NCBI RefSeq assembly: GCF_003626655.1
Contig: NZ_RBAN01000001.1
Span: 2,314,828 to 2,378,827, forward strand
Length of the DNA: 64,000 nt
Source: Micromonospora costi
Lineage (GTDB): Bacteria; Actinomycetota; Actinomycetes; Mycobacteriales; Micromonosporaceae
Reading direction: 5' to 3'
Part shown: piece by piece, positions 48,493-56,062 of the stretch
Position numbering within the stretch: position 1 is the first letter of the stretch
How the letters are laid out: each line of letters begins with the position of its first letter
Program-made: the position numbers and the translations under genes
Notes under the pieces: generated by a model
The model's database searches: none
What the model saw: the letters and a program-made list of their open reading frames with translations, nothing else
What the model was told of the DNA's origin: nothing

Positions 48493-48513
48493 GTTGAGCC
48501 TATTCCGCTCAAC
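48493..48513 (-). promoter_or_regulatory. HAIR operator of clpB
   Basis: TTGAGC-N7-GCTCAA matches the HAIR site (TTGAGT-N7-ACTCAA) bound by HspR, with a symmetrical T/C change in each half. It lies 45 bases before the clpB start, and 20 bases after the stop of the neighbouring tetR gene. Confidence 0.88.
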
Positions 48514-48532
48514 CCTGGAGGTGTGAGCCCGA

Positions 48533-49186
48533 TCACTCGCGGCGCCGCCAGCGCCAGTCGAACTCGCCCGCCGCGGGCGGCGGCCCGGGCAACGGCTCGG
48601 CGTCCGCGCCGGCCGACAGGCCGGCGAGCAGCACCGCGAGCTGGCGGCGGCGCAGCTGCCGGGTGCGCTCCGGATCGGGTACGCGCACCGCGGCGCACGC
48701 CTCCAGCAGCAGACCGAGGTCCTGCACCACCACGTCGGGCCGGAGCCGTCCGTCGGCGCGTGCCCGCTCGACCAGCCGGGCGGCCAACTCGTTGGCGCGG
48801 ACCGCGTCCCGACCCATCTCCTCGGTGGGGGTGAACGTGCCGGCCAGGTGCACGGTCAACGAGTGCACGTCGGCGTCGACCACCCCGGCCAGGAAACCGG
48901 TGAGGGCACGCCACGGGTCCGGCTCGGACAGGGCCGCCTCGGCCTCGGCGACGTAGCGGCGCAGCCCGTCGTGGCAGAGCCGGCGCAGCAGGTCCTCCTT
49001 GCCCGCGTACCGCCGATAGAGGGCACTGATGCCGACGCCGGCGCGGTCGGCGACGGCGGCGATGGGCGCCTTCGGGTCGGCGAGGAAGACGGCGCGTGCG
49101 GCTTCCAGGATGGCCTCGTCGTTGCGGGCCGCCTGGGCGCGGCGCCCGGCGAGCGGCCCGGGGGCGGCTGCGGTCGGGTTCGGCAT
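48533..49186 (-). CDS. TetR-family regulator of the epoxide hydrolase gene
   Basis: A 217-residue TetR protein. The N-terminal domain reads AILEAARAVFLADPKAPIAA then VADRAGVGISALYRRYAGKEDLL; the C-terminal ligand domain is of the SBP-like TetR_C type. It is divergent from the hydrolase gene with 83 bases between them, and two matching palindromes lie in that gap, so it probably represses both itself and the hydrolase. The ligand is unknown. Confidence 0.9.
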   Translation of the reverse strand: MPNPTAAAPGPLAGRRAQAARNDEAILEAARAVFLADPKAPIAAVADRAGVGISALYRRYAGKEDLLRRLCHDGLRRYVAEAEAALSEPDPWRALTGFLAGVVDADVHSLTVHLAGTFTPTEEMGRDAVRANELAARLVERARADGRLRPDVVVQDLGLLLEACAAVRVPDPERTRQLRRRQLAVLLAGLSAGADAEPLPGPPPAAGEFDWRWRRRE

Positions 49187-49203
49187 GGTCCGAGATTAGC
49201 AGT

Positions 49204-49254
49204 GGAACGGATCGTTCCGCTCTGCTATGTTGTAACGGAACGAAGCATTCCGTT
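49204..49254. promoter_or_regulatory. Twin TetR operators between tetR and the hydrolase gene
   Basis: GGAACG-GAT-CGTTCC (49204-49218) and AACGGAA-CGAAGCA-TTCCGTT (49234-49254) are perfect inverted repeats sharing GGAACG-N3-C(G/A)TTCC. Their centres are 33 bases apart, three helical turns, placing two dimers on one face of the DNA. A TATGTT -10 candidate lies between them, so binding would block transcription. Confidence 0.82.
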
Positions 49255-49269
49255 CTGAAGGAGTGAGTC

Positions 49270-50406
49270 ATGACCGGCACCGCGATCCGCCCGTTCCGCG
49301 TGGAGATCCCGCAGACCGCCCTCGACGACCTGGCCGACCGGCTGCGGCGGACCATCTGGCCCGGCGAGCTGCCCGGCGCCGGCGACGCGTACGGCATGCC
49401 CACCCGCCGGGTCCGCGATCTGGTCGAGCACTGGCTGGAGCGGTTCGACTGGCGGGCCGTCGAGGCGCGGCTGAACGCGTACCCCCAGTTCGTCACCGAG
49501 ATCGACGGTGAGGAGCTGCACTTCCTGCACGTCCGGTCCTCCCGGGCGGACGCCACCCCGCTGGTGCTCACCCACGGCTGGCCGGGCTCGATCGTCGAGT
49601 ACCTCGACGTGATCGCGCCGCTCACCGAGCCGACCGATCCGGCGGCGCCCGCCTTCCACCTGGTCATCCCGTCGCTGCCCGGCTTCGGCTTCTCCGGCCC
49701 GACCCGCAGCGCCGGCTGGAACCGCTACCGCACCGCCCGCGCCTGGGCCGAGCTGATGAACCGACTGGGGTACGACCGGTACGGCGCGGTCGGCAACGAC
49801 GCCGGTTCGATGGTCGCGCCGGAGCTGGGCCGGATCGCCCCGGAACGCGTGCTCGGCGTGCACGTCACCCAGCTCTTCTCGTTCCCCTCCGGAGACCCGG
49901 CCGAGTTCGCCGGCCTCTCCGAGGCGGACCAGGCGGCGCTCAAGCACCTCCAGTGGTTCTACGAGACCAAGTTCTCCTTCAACCAGGTGCACAGCCAGCA
50001 GCCCCAGACCCTGGCGTTCGGGCTGGCCGACTCGCCGGTGGGGCTGCTGGCCTGGAACGCCCAGCTCTTCGACGAGAGCCTCGACCCCGACTTCGTCCTC
50101 GCCAACGTGGCGCTCTACTGGTTCACCGGCACGGCCGCCTCGGCGATCCGTTTCTACTGGGAGGACGCCCACGCCGACGAACAGCCCGGCGGGCCGACCA
50201 CGGTGCCGACCGCGCTGGCCATGTTCCCCGGCGACTTCCAGTCGATCCGCCGCTTCGCCGACCGGGACCACGCGAACATCGTGCGCTGGACGGCGTACGA
50301 CACGGACGTCGACGGGCGCGGCGACGTCGGCGGCCACTACGCCGCCCACCAGGCGACCGACGTACTCGTGGGCGACATCCGGGAGTTCTTCGCCAGCCTC
50401 CGCTGA
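49270..50406 (+). CDS. Epoxide hydrolase family protein (alpha/beta hydrolase)
   Basis: A 378-residue hydrolase of the EHN type. An N-terminal EHN domain (FRVEIPQTALDDLADRLRRT) precedes the alpha/beta fold with the oxyanion motif LTHGWPGSIVEYLDVI. In the nucleophile position the sequence is AVGNDAGSMVAPEL, with Asp as expected for epoxide hydrolases (GxDxG/S). Epoxide hydrolases convert epoxides to diols. ATG 49270 follows GAAGGAG. It is repressed, by inference, by the divergent TetR. A strong terminator follows. Confidence 0.92.
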   Translation: MTGTAIRPFRVEIPQTALDDLADRLRRTIWPGELPGAGDAYGMPTRRVRDLVEHWLERFDWRAVEARLNAYPQFVTEIDGEELHFLHVRSSRADATPLVLTHGWPGSIVEYLDVIAPLTEPTDPAAPAFHLVIPSLPGFGFSGPTRSAGWNRYRTARAWAELMNRLGYDRYGAVGNDAGSMVAPELGRIAPERVLGVHVTQLFSFPSGDPAEFAGLSEADQAALKHLQWFYETKFSFNQVHSQQPQTLAFGLADSPVGLLAWNAQLFDESLDPDFVLANVALYWFTGTAASAIRFYWEDAHADEQPGGPTTVPTALAMFPGDFQSIRRFADRDHANIVRWTAYDTDVDGRGDVGGHYAAHQATDVLVGDIREFFASLR

Positions 50407-50417
50407 CCCTGCCGCAC

Positions 50418-50457
50418 CCGGTGCCCGCCCCCGCTCTACGGCGGGGGCGGGCACCGG
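50418..50457 (+). terminator. Hairpin terminator of the epoxide hydrolase gene
   Basis: Perfect 17-base GC-rich arms (50418-50434 and 50441-50457) around a 6-base loop TCTACG, 11 bases after the stop. Confidence 0.92.
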
Positions 50458-50488
50458 CATGTCCGTCTCGGTCTGACTGACGCCCGGA

Positions 50489-50567
50489 AAGATCGACACG
50501 AGATCGGGGATGTCGCGGTATCCGCGGTGGCGGGACAGCGCGATGTGGGGGAAACGGAGTCGATCTT
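50489..50567 (+). repeat. Dispersed repeat, copy 1 (79 bases)
   Basis: Bounded by AAGATCGAC and its complement GTCGATCTT. Inside it shares GAGATC, GATGTCGCGGTATCC, GCGGGACA and GAAACGGAGT with copy 2 at 53.0 kb (AGATC, GATATCGCGGCATCC, CGGGACA, GAAACGGAGT) in the same order and spacing. It lies between a terminator and the KhtT-like gene. No protein is encoded here. Function unknown. Confidence 0.7.
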
Positions 50568-50645
50568 CAAGCCGGCCGGGGTGCGGGGATAGGCCGCGGT
50601 CACGGTGGAACGATCGAGGGGCGTGGACGCGGTAGCGTTGCCCGG

Positions 50646-51146
50646 GTGCGAGTACGTGTCGAACAGACTGCACTGCCGGGAATCGGCGTACGTCACGACC
50701 TGGTGACGGAGTCCGGGCGCCGGCTGGGTGTGGTCTCCCACCGCAACGGTCGTCGTGACCTGGTCCTCTACGACCCGGACGATCCCGATTCCTGCCAGGC
50801 GGACATTCCGCTCACCGACGACGAGGCCGAGGCCCTCGCCGACATCCTCGGCGCGTCGTTGATGCTCGGCCAACTCTCCGGGCTGCGCGAGCAGGCCGCC
50901 GGGCTGCTCACCGAGCAGATCGTGATCCCGGCCGGCTCCCCGTACGTCAACCGGAAGCTCGGCGACACCAAGGCCCGCACCCGGACCGGCGCCTCCATCG
51001 TTGCGGTGCTCCGCGACAAAGAGGTGATCGTCTCACCGGACCCGGCCTTCCGCTTCGCGGCCGGTGACGTGGTGGTCGTGGTCGGGACCCGCCAGGGTCT
51101 CGACGGGGTGACCGCCATCCTCGCCGACAGCGACCCGGACGGCTGA
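50646..51146 (+). CDS. KhtT-like regulatory subunit of a cation/proton antiporter
   Basis: A 166-residue cytoplasmic subunit. The N-terminal half is a dimerisation domain (ALPGIGVRHDLVTESGRRLGVVSHRNGRRDLVLYD) and the C-terminal 75 residues are a TrkA-C domain (GASIVAVLRDKEVIVSPDPAFRFAAGDVVVVVGTRQGL). In Bacillus KhtT binds cyclic nucleotides and gates the antiporter KhtU. GTG 50646 is close to the N-terminus of the family. The antiporter gene starts 7 bases after the stop. Confidence 0.92.
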   Translation: MRVRVEQTALPGIGVRHDLVTESGRRLGVVSHRNGRRDLVLYDPDDPDSCQADIPLTDDEAEALADILGASLMLGQLSGLREQAAGLLTEQIVIPAGSPYVNRKLGDTKARTRTGASIVAVLRDKEVIVSPDPAFRFAAGDVVVVVGTRQGLDGVTAILADSDPDG

Positions 51147-51153
51147 GGCGCGG

Positions 51154-52359
51154 ATGCACGAAACCACCACCCTGCTCATCGAGGTCGGCGCGCTGCTCTT
51201 CCTGCTCGGTCTGCTCGGCCGGCTGAGCCGCCGGATCGGCCTCTCGCCCATCCCGCTCTACCTGCTCGCCGGGCTCGCGTTCGGGCACGGCGGCCTTCTG
51301 CCGCTCAACGCCAGCGAGGAGTTCTTCGCGGTCGGCGCCGAGATCGGCGTGATCCTCCTGCTGGTGATGCTCGGCCTGGAGTACTCGGCCAACGAGCTCG
51401 TCGGCAACCTCCGCTCCGCGGCGCCCGCCGGGCTGATCGACGGCGTGCTCAACGCGCTGCCCGGGGCCGCGTTCGCGCTGCTGCTCGGCTGGGACTGGGT
51501 GGCCGCGCTGGTGCTCGCGGGCATCACCTGGGTCTCGTCATCCGGGGTGATCGCCAAGGTCCTCGCCGACCTGGGCCGGCTCGGTAACCGGGAGACCCCG
51601 GTGATCCTCTCGGTCCTGGTGATCGAGGACCTGGCCATGGCGCTCTACCTGCCGCTGGTCACCGCCGTCCTGGCCGGCACCGGCCTGCTCGGCGGAGGCG
51701 TCGCCCTCAGCATCGCGGTCGGCACCGTCCTGCTCGTGCTGCTGGTGGCCATCCGCTACGGCAACGCCATCTCGGCGTTCATGTCGGCGAAGGACCCGGA
51801 GGCGCTGCTGCTCGGGGTGCTCGGCATGACGCTGCTGGTGGCCGGCCTCGCGGCCAAGCTCCAGGTCTCGGCGGCGGTCGGCGCGTTCCTGGTCGGCATC
51901 GCGCTCTCCGGCCCGGTGGCACACCACGCCACCGAGATGCTCTCCCCCCTTCGGGACCTGTTCGCCGCGGTGTTCTTCGTGTTCTTCGGGCTGACGACGG
52001 ACCCGCGGGAGATTCCTCCCGTACTGCTGCCGGCGCTCGCCCTGGCGATCGTCACCATGGCGACGAAGACCCTCACCGGCTACCTGGCCGCCCGCCGGAT
52101 CGGCATCGCCGAGCCCGGCCGGTGGCGCGCCGGCCTCGCGCTGGTGCCGCGCGGCGAGTTCTCCATCGTCATCGCGGGTCTCGCGGTCTCCGCGGGCAGC
52201 GTCGAGCCGCGGTTGGCGGCGCTCGCCACGGCGTACGTCCTGATCACCGTCGTCACGGGCCCGCTGCTGGCCCGGTTGCCCGACTTCGCCTGGTTCAAGC
52301 GGTGGCTTCGGCAGCGCGCGTCGGTGCAGCGGCGGGAGCCGGTCAGCGTCCCGGAATGA
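51154..52359 (+). CDS. Cation/proton antiporter, CPA2/KhtU-like
   Basis: A 401-residue integral membrane protein with about twelve helices of the Na+/H+ exchanger (KefB-like) family. Visible motifs are IPLYLLAGLAFGHGGL at helix 2, GLEYSANELVGNLR, WVSSSGVIAKVLADLG and VIEDLAMALYLPL with the conserved Asp, and LVPRGEFSIVIAGLA near the end. With the KhtT-like subunit it should export K+ in exchange for protons, giving tolerance to high pH, K+ or reactive aldehydes. ATG 51154 follows GGCGCGG. Confidence 0.93.
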   Translation: MHETTTLLIEVGALLFLLGLLGRLSRRIGLSPIPLYLLAGLAFGHGGLLPLNASEEFFAVGAEIGVILLLVMLGLEYSANELVGNLRSAAPAGLIDGVLNALPGAAFALLLGWDWVAALVLAGITWVSSSGVIAKVLADLGRLGNRETPVILSVLVIEDLAMALYLPLVTAVLAGTGLLGGGVALSIAVGTVLLVLLVAIRYGNAISAFMSAKDPEALLLGVLGMTLLVAGLAAKLQVSAAVGAFLVGIALSGPVAHHATEMLSPLRDLFAAVFFVFFGLTTDPREIPPVLLPALALAIVTMATKTLTGYLAARRIGIAEPGRWRAGLALVPRGEFSIVIAGLAVSAGSVEPRLAALATAYVLITVVTGPLLARLPDFAWFKRWLRQRASVQRREPVSVPE

Positions 52360-52421
52360 CGCCGGTCACTGCCCCTCCGGGCCGGGTCCGCCGTACGGCC
52401 GACCCGGCCCGACCAAGGGTC

Positions 52422-52433
52422 GACCAATTGGTC
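52422..52433. promoter_or_regulatory. 12-base perfect palindrome before the gene at 52.5 kb
   Basis: GACCAATTGGTC, within the slightly longer but imperfect CCAAGGGTCGACCAATTG...TCCCTGG. It is a likely operator or promoter element of the downstream gene, 106 bases before its start. No regulator is identified. Confidence 0.45.
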
Positions 52434-52539
52434 CCTGGAGGGTCTACCGCTACTCGTCGGTACCGCGTTACCGTGTCGCCCCAGCAGCCAGGTCCGCAGG
52501 TGGCCGAGCCAACTGTGGGCGAGAGCGGAAGGTTGGCCG

Positions 52540-52971
52540 GTGAGCGTGCAGGAGTCGACGTTCCACGGCTTCGCCAACCCCGTCGACCCGTCTCCGACGG
52601 AGTTGCGGGCGTGGGCCTACCACCCGGATTCGGTGCCGCTCACGTCGATGCCACCGGACTGGGACCTGCTGGTCTCCGGTGATCGCCTGGTGACGACGCT
52701 GTTCGACCTGGCCATGGACCCGACCTGTCCGGCCCGCCGGTTCGCGCTGCACTGCCTCTACATCTACGCGGCCGACGGCATCCGGACGAACTTCCGCGCC
52801 CACCCGAAGCGCCGCTTCCGCAAACTCGTCGAGCAGGCCGAGAAGAACGGCGACGAGCTGATGCGGGTCTGGGCGCACAACAGCCGGATGCTGCTGGCCC
52901 GGCCGGAGCTCTTCGTGTACCGCGACTGGTGCGAGGGCGGCCTGGTCCGGGAGAACCGCCGCCTCGCCTGA
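52540..52971 (+). CDS. Conserved hypothetical protein
   Basis: A 143-residue cytoplasmic protein of unknown function without membrane helices or a recognised motif. It has an N-terminal ELRAWAYHPDSVPLTSMPPDWDLLV, a helical middle (DLAMDPTCPARRFALHCLYIYAADGIR) and basic KRRFRKLVEQAEKNG. GTG 52540 follows GGAAGG. Confidence 0.78.
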   Translation: MSVQESTFHGFANPVDPSPTELRAWAYHPDSVPLTSMPPDWDLLVSGDRLVTTLFDLAMDPTCPARRFALHCLYIYAADGIRTNFRAHPKRRFRKLVEQAEKNGDELMRVWAHNSRMLLARPELFVYRDWCEGGLVRENRRLA

Positions 52972-53003
52972 CCGGCCCGTCGCGGCGTCCGGACGCGGGC
53001 GCA

Positions 53004-53081
53004 TGGTCAACACCAGATCACCGATATCGCGGCATCCCGCGGGCCGGGACACCGCCACTTCGGCGAAACGGAGTGGATCAA
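53004..53081 (+). repeat. Dispersed repeat, copy 2 (78 bases)
   Basis: Counterpart of the repeat at 50489-50567: ACCAGATC, GATATCGCGGCATCC, CGGGACACCGC and GGCGAAACGGAGTGGATC occur in the same order. It follows the conserved hypothetical gene and precedes two terminator hairpins. The end repeats are less symmetrical than in copy 1. Confidence 0.65.
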
Positions 53082-53087
53082 GGCGGA

Positions 53088-53176
53088 CGGGCCGGGACCC
53101 CCGCGAGGGGTCACCGCGTCCCGGCCCGCTCGGGCCGGACACGAACGGGCCGGGACCCCCCGTGGGTCCCGGCCCG
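53088..53176. terminator. Two tandem terminator hairpins
   Basis: CGGGCCGGGAC (53088-53098) pairs with GTCCCGGCCCG (53118-53128), and CGGGCCGGGACCC (53146-53158) with GGGTCCCGGCCCG (53164-53176). The same arm occurs in both, so this is a duplicated hairpin. It lies between the convergent gene at 52.5 kb and the small gene at 53.2 kb. Confidence 0.8.
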
Positions 53177-53194
53177 CACGTCGGCGTCCGGCGT

Positions 53195-53389
53195 TCAGCG
53201 CGGCGCGCCCTGGTCTCCGCCTCCGGTCTCCGCCCGCCCCTGGATCTGGCTGCCGGCGAAGCGTCCCTTCTTCACCACGTCGGTGAACTGTGCCGTGGTG
53301 AGCCCTTCGAACCGCTCCCGAAACGTCTCGGCGATCTTGTCGAGCCGCTCCTCCGCCCGCTTGGCCACCTGCTTCGCCGCCTCCGTCAT
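53195..53389 (-). CDS. Small helical protein downstream of hspR
   Basis: A 64-residue protein: TEAAKQVAKRAEERLDKIAETF then RERFEGLTTAQFTDVVKKGRFAGSQ, a charged helical start with a Gly-rich end. ATG 53389 has GGGGGAGC upstream, which supports translation. No domain is recognised. It follows hspR in the same direction, past a terminator. Confidence 0.6.
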   Translation of the reverse strand: MTEAAKQVAKRAEERLDKIAETFRERFEGLTTAQFTDVVKKGRFAGSQIQGRAETGGGDQGAPR

Positions 53390-53456
53390 CGCTCCCCCTG
53401 CCAATGCCGGTAGGTCTGGATTGCGCGGAAAGGACCTCATTCGCAGATTAACCAGA

Positions 53457-53500
53457 ACGGCCCGGCCCGCGCCGGGAAACCGGCGAGCGGACCGGGCCGT
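53457..53500 (-). terminator. Terminator of the dnaK-hspR operon
   Basis: ACGGCCCGG (53457-53465) pairs with CCGGGCCGT (53492-53500), with an inner GCCGG/CCGGC stem. It lies 22 bases past the hspR stop. Confidence 0.78.
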
Positions 53501-53522
53501 GAGGACCGGGAGGGGCGTACGG

Positions 53523-53966
53523 TCAGCGGTCGGAGCCGCGCCGGGGTCGCCAGACCACCAGAGCGGTGGAGGTGCGGTTGGTGGGCATCAGGTCGCGGCC
53601 CGGAAAGCGGGCCAGCGACTCCAGCTCCGCGATCCGGCGGTACGCGGCGTCCAGCTCCGCCTCCAGCCGGGCCACCCGCTGCTGCGCCTCTTCGAGCAGC
53701 CGCTCCAGGCCGATGATGCGCTTGACGCCGGCCAGGTTGATGCCGTCGTCCTGACTGAGCCGCTGCACCTCGCGCAGCAGCACCACGTCCCGGACGCTGT
53801 ACCGGCGGCCACCACCGGCCGCCCGCCCGGCCTGCACCAGGCCGAGCCGGTCGTACTGGCGCAGAGTCTGCGGGTGCATCCCCGCCATCCGCGCCGCGAC
53901 CGAGATCATCAGCACCTTGGCCTCGTAGGCAGGGTCATCCGACGACCCGGCGAACCCGTCCGACAT
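53523..53966 (-). CDS. hspR: HspR heat-shock repressor
   Basis: A 147-residue MerR-family repressor of heat-shock genes in actinobacteria. The DNA-binding segment is MISVAARMAGMHPQTLRQYDRLGLVQAGRAAGG then RRYSVRDVVLLREVQRLSQDDG; a coiled region follows (ERLLEEAQQRVARLEAELDAAYRRIAELE). ATG 53966 has GGAGG 8 bases upstream; ATG 53987 is too close to its RBS. It is the last gene of the dnaK operon and, with DnaK, should repress that operon and clpB through HAIR sites. Confidence 0.95.
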   Translation of the reverse strand: MSDGFAGSSDDPAYEAKVLMISVAARMAGMHPQTLRQYDRLGLVQAGRAAGGGRRYSVRDVVLLREVQRLSQDDGINLAGVKRIIGLERLLEEAQQRVARLEAELDAAYRRIAELESLARFPGRDLMPTNRTSTALVVWRPRRGSDR

Positions 53967-53995
53967 CCTGCTCACCTCCGCGTCCATCCACCGCG

Positions 53996-55177
53996 TCAAC
54001 CGACTCGACGCACCCGCGCGTCGAGATGTTCCCGGGCCGCCGCAGGCGTGTTCTCGGCGAACGCCTCCAGCGCCGCCCGTGCCTCGTCCGACAGCCGTGC
54101 GGGCACCACCACGTCCAGTGTCACCAGCAGATCGCCCGCCTGACCATCCCGGCGGACCACGCCCTTGCCGCGGGCCCGCAGCACCCGACCGCTCGGCGTA
54201 CCCGGCGGGACCCGCAGGGTCACCGCGCCGTCGAGGGTGGGCACCCGCAGATCCGTCCCGAGTACGGCCTCCGCGAAGGTGACCGGCACCGTCAGCGTGA
54301 GGTCGTCGCCACTGCGCCCGAACAGCTCGTCCGGCCGGACCTTGACGTGGACGAACAGGTCACCGGCCGGCCCGCCGCGCTCGCCCGGCTCACCCCGCCC
54401 CGCCAACCGGATGCGCTGGCCGTCGGCCACGCCGGCCGGGAACCGGACGTTCAGCGTGCGGGTCTTGGTCACGCCGCCGCTGCCGTGGCACTCGGGGCAC
54501 TTCTCCTCGACGACCGTGCCGACGCCCTGGCAGTTGCGGCACGGCTCGGAGAAGCTGAACGACCCCTGGTTGCGGGTCGTCACCCCGGCGCCGTGGCACA
54601 CCGGGCAGCTGCGTGGCTGGGTGCCGGGCTTCGCCCCGTTGCCGTGACAGGTGTCGCAGACGCCGGGGGCGCGCAGGGTGAGCGGCAGGGTCACGCCGCG
54701 TACCGCGTCGCCGAAGTCCAGCGCCACCTCGGTCTCCACGTCCCGCCCCCGGGCCGGGCCGCGCGGGGCGGTCGGGCCGGCGGCGCCGCCCGAGAAGATC
54801 GAGCTGAACAGGTCGGAGAAACCGGCGCCGCCGAAGCGGCGGTCCCCCCCGGCCGTCGCGCCGCCGAACAGGTCGGAGACGTCGAACGGCATGCCCCCCG
54901 GCTGGCCCCCGCCCCGGGCGTTGCGCCGGAACGCGCCCGAGCCGAAGAGCGAGCGCATCTCGTCGTACTCCCGGCGGCGGCCGGGATCCGACAGCACGTT
55001 GTACGCCTCGGACGCGGCCTTGAACCGCTCCTCGGCCTTCGGGTCGCCCGGGTTGTGGTCCGGGTGCGACTCCCGGGCCAGCTTGCGGTACGCCTTCTTG
55101 ATCTCGTCCGCGGAGGCGGCCTTGTCCACGCCGAGCACGGCGTAGAAGTCCTTCTCGATCCAGTCCTTCGAACTCAC
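53996..55177 (-). CDS. dnaJ: Chaperone protein DnaJ
   Basis: A 393-residue type I DnaJ that stimulates DnaK ATPase and hands over substrates. The J domain has HPDHNPGDP with the HPD tripeptide, then a Gly/Phe region and a zinc domain of four CxxCxGxG repeats (CDTCHGNG, CPVCHGAG, CRNCQGVG, CPECHGSG), and the C-terminal substrate domains. GTG 55177 follows a GGGGGTGG. It is 85 bases after grpE, in the dnaK operon. Confidence 0.97.
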   Translation of the reverse strand: MSSKDWIEKDFYAVLGVDKAASADEIKKAYRKLARESHPDHNPGDPKAEERFKAASEAYNVLSDPGRRREYDEMRSLFGSGAFRRNARGGGQPGGMPFDVSDLFGGATAGGDRRFGGAGFSDLFSSIFSGGAAGPTAPRGPARGRDVETEVALDFGDAVRGVTLPLTLRAPGVCDTCHGNGAKPGTQPRSCPVCHGAGVTTRNQGSFSFSEPCRNCQGVGTVVEEKCPECHGSGGVTKTRTLNVRFPAGVADGQRIRLAGRGEPGERGGPAGDLFVHVKVRPDELFGRSGDDLTLTVPVTFAEAVLGTDLRVPTLDGAVTLRVPPGTPSGRVLRARGKGVVRRDGQAGDLLVTLDVVVPARLSDEARAALEAFAENTPAAAREHLDARVRRVG

Positions 55178-55262
55178 CGGTCCACCCCCTCCCCACCGGT
55201 GTGCCCGGGTCGCCCCGCCCACCGTCGTACGGCGGGCGGAGCGACCGGGTCACTGCTTGGCA

Positions 55263-56015
55263 CTATTCCGGGTCCGCTACCGCGACCAGCGCCGGCCGCA
55301 GCAGGCGCTCACCGAGCTGGTAGCCGCGCCGCATGATCTGCACGCAGGTCGGCTCGGTCACGTCGGCGGAGGTCTGGTGCGCCACCGCCTCGTGCAGCGT
55401 CGGGTCGAACGGGTCGCCCTGTTCGCCGAACGGGGTCAACCCGAACTTGCCGAGCGCCGCGGTGAGCTGCTCCGCCACTGATCCGAACGGCCCGACCAGG
55501 TCACCGTGTTCCCGGGCCCGGTCGAGGTCGTCGAGGATCGGCAGCAGCGCCGCGAGCACCGTGCCGGTCGCCTGTTCGGCCACCACGCCCCGGTCCCGGT
55601 CGACCCGCTTGCGGTAGTTGGCGTACTCCGCCGTCACCCGCTGCAGATCCCGCGTCCGCTCGTCGAGGTCGGCGCGCAGCGCCTCCAGCTCGGCCCCGAG
55701 GGTCGAGCTGGTGGCGGCGTCGACCGGCTCGGCGGGCGCGTCCACGACCGGCGGGCCGGCGGGAGCGGCGCCGTCGGCGCCGCTCTCCACCTCGATCTCG
55801 TCGACGACGACCTCGGCGTCCTCGACGAGCCCTTCGGCCGGGGCGTCCGTCCCGGCGTCGGCGGCGGTCCCCTCCGGCTCGGCGGGCTGGCTGATCTTGC
55901 GGTTGTTGCGGATGACGACCCGCGGCGCGTCACCGGTGGCCGGTTCGGCGGGCGCGGAGCCACCCGGCGTCGACCCGGTGTCGCCCGGGTCGGCGGCTCG
56001 TGGCTTCTCCGTCAT
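55263..56015 (-). CDS. grpE: Nucleotide exchange factor GrpE
   Basis: A 250-residue GrpE that releases ADP from DnaK. After a disordered acidic/Pro-rich N-terminal region of about 105 residues comes the long helical dimer (LEALRADLDERTRDLQRVTAEYANYRKRV) and the beta domain with EAVAHQ and the family signature around VQIMRRGYQLGERLLRPALVAV. ATG 56015 lies 47 bases after the dnaK stop. Confidence 0.96.
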   Translation of the reverse strand: MTEKPRAADPGDTGSTPGGSAPAEPATGDAPRVVIRNNRKISQPAEPEGTAADAGTDAPAEGLVEDAEVVVDEIEVESGADGAAPAGPPVVDAPAEPVDAATSSTLGAELEALRADLDERTRDLQRVTAEYANYRKRVDRDRGVVAEQATGTVLAALLPILDDLDRAREHGDLVGPFGSVAEQLTAALGKFGLTPFGEQGDPFDPTLHEAVAHQTSADVTEPTCVQIMRRGYQLGERLLRPALVAVADPE

Positions 56016-56062
56016 GCGGCTACCTCATCCCTTCGCCGTGAGTCCGTGTCGGGGGCGGAACG

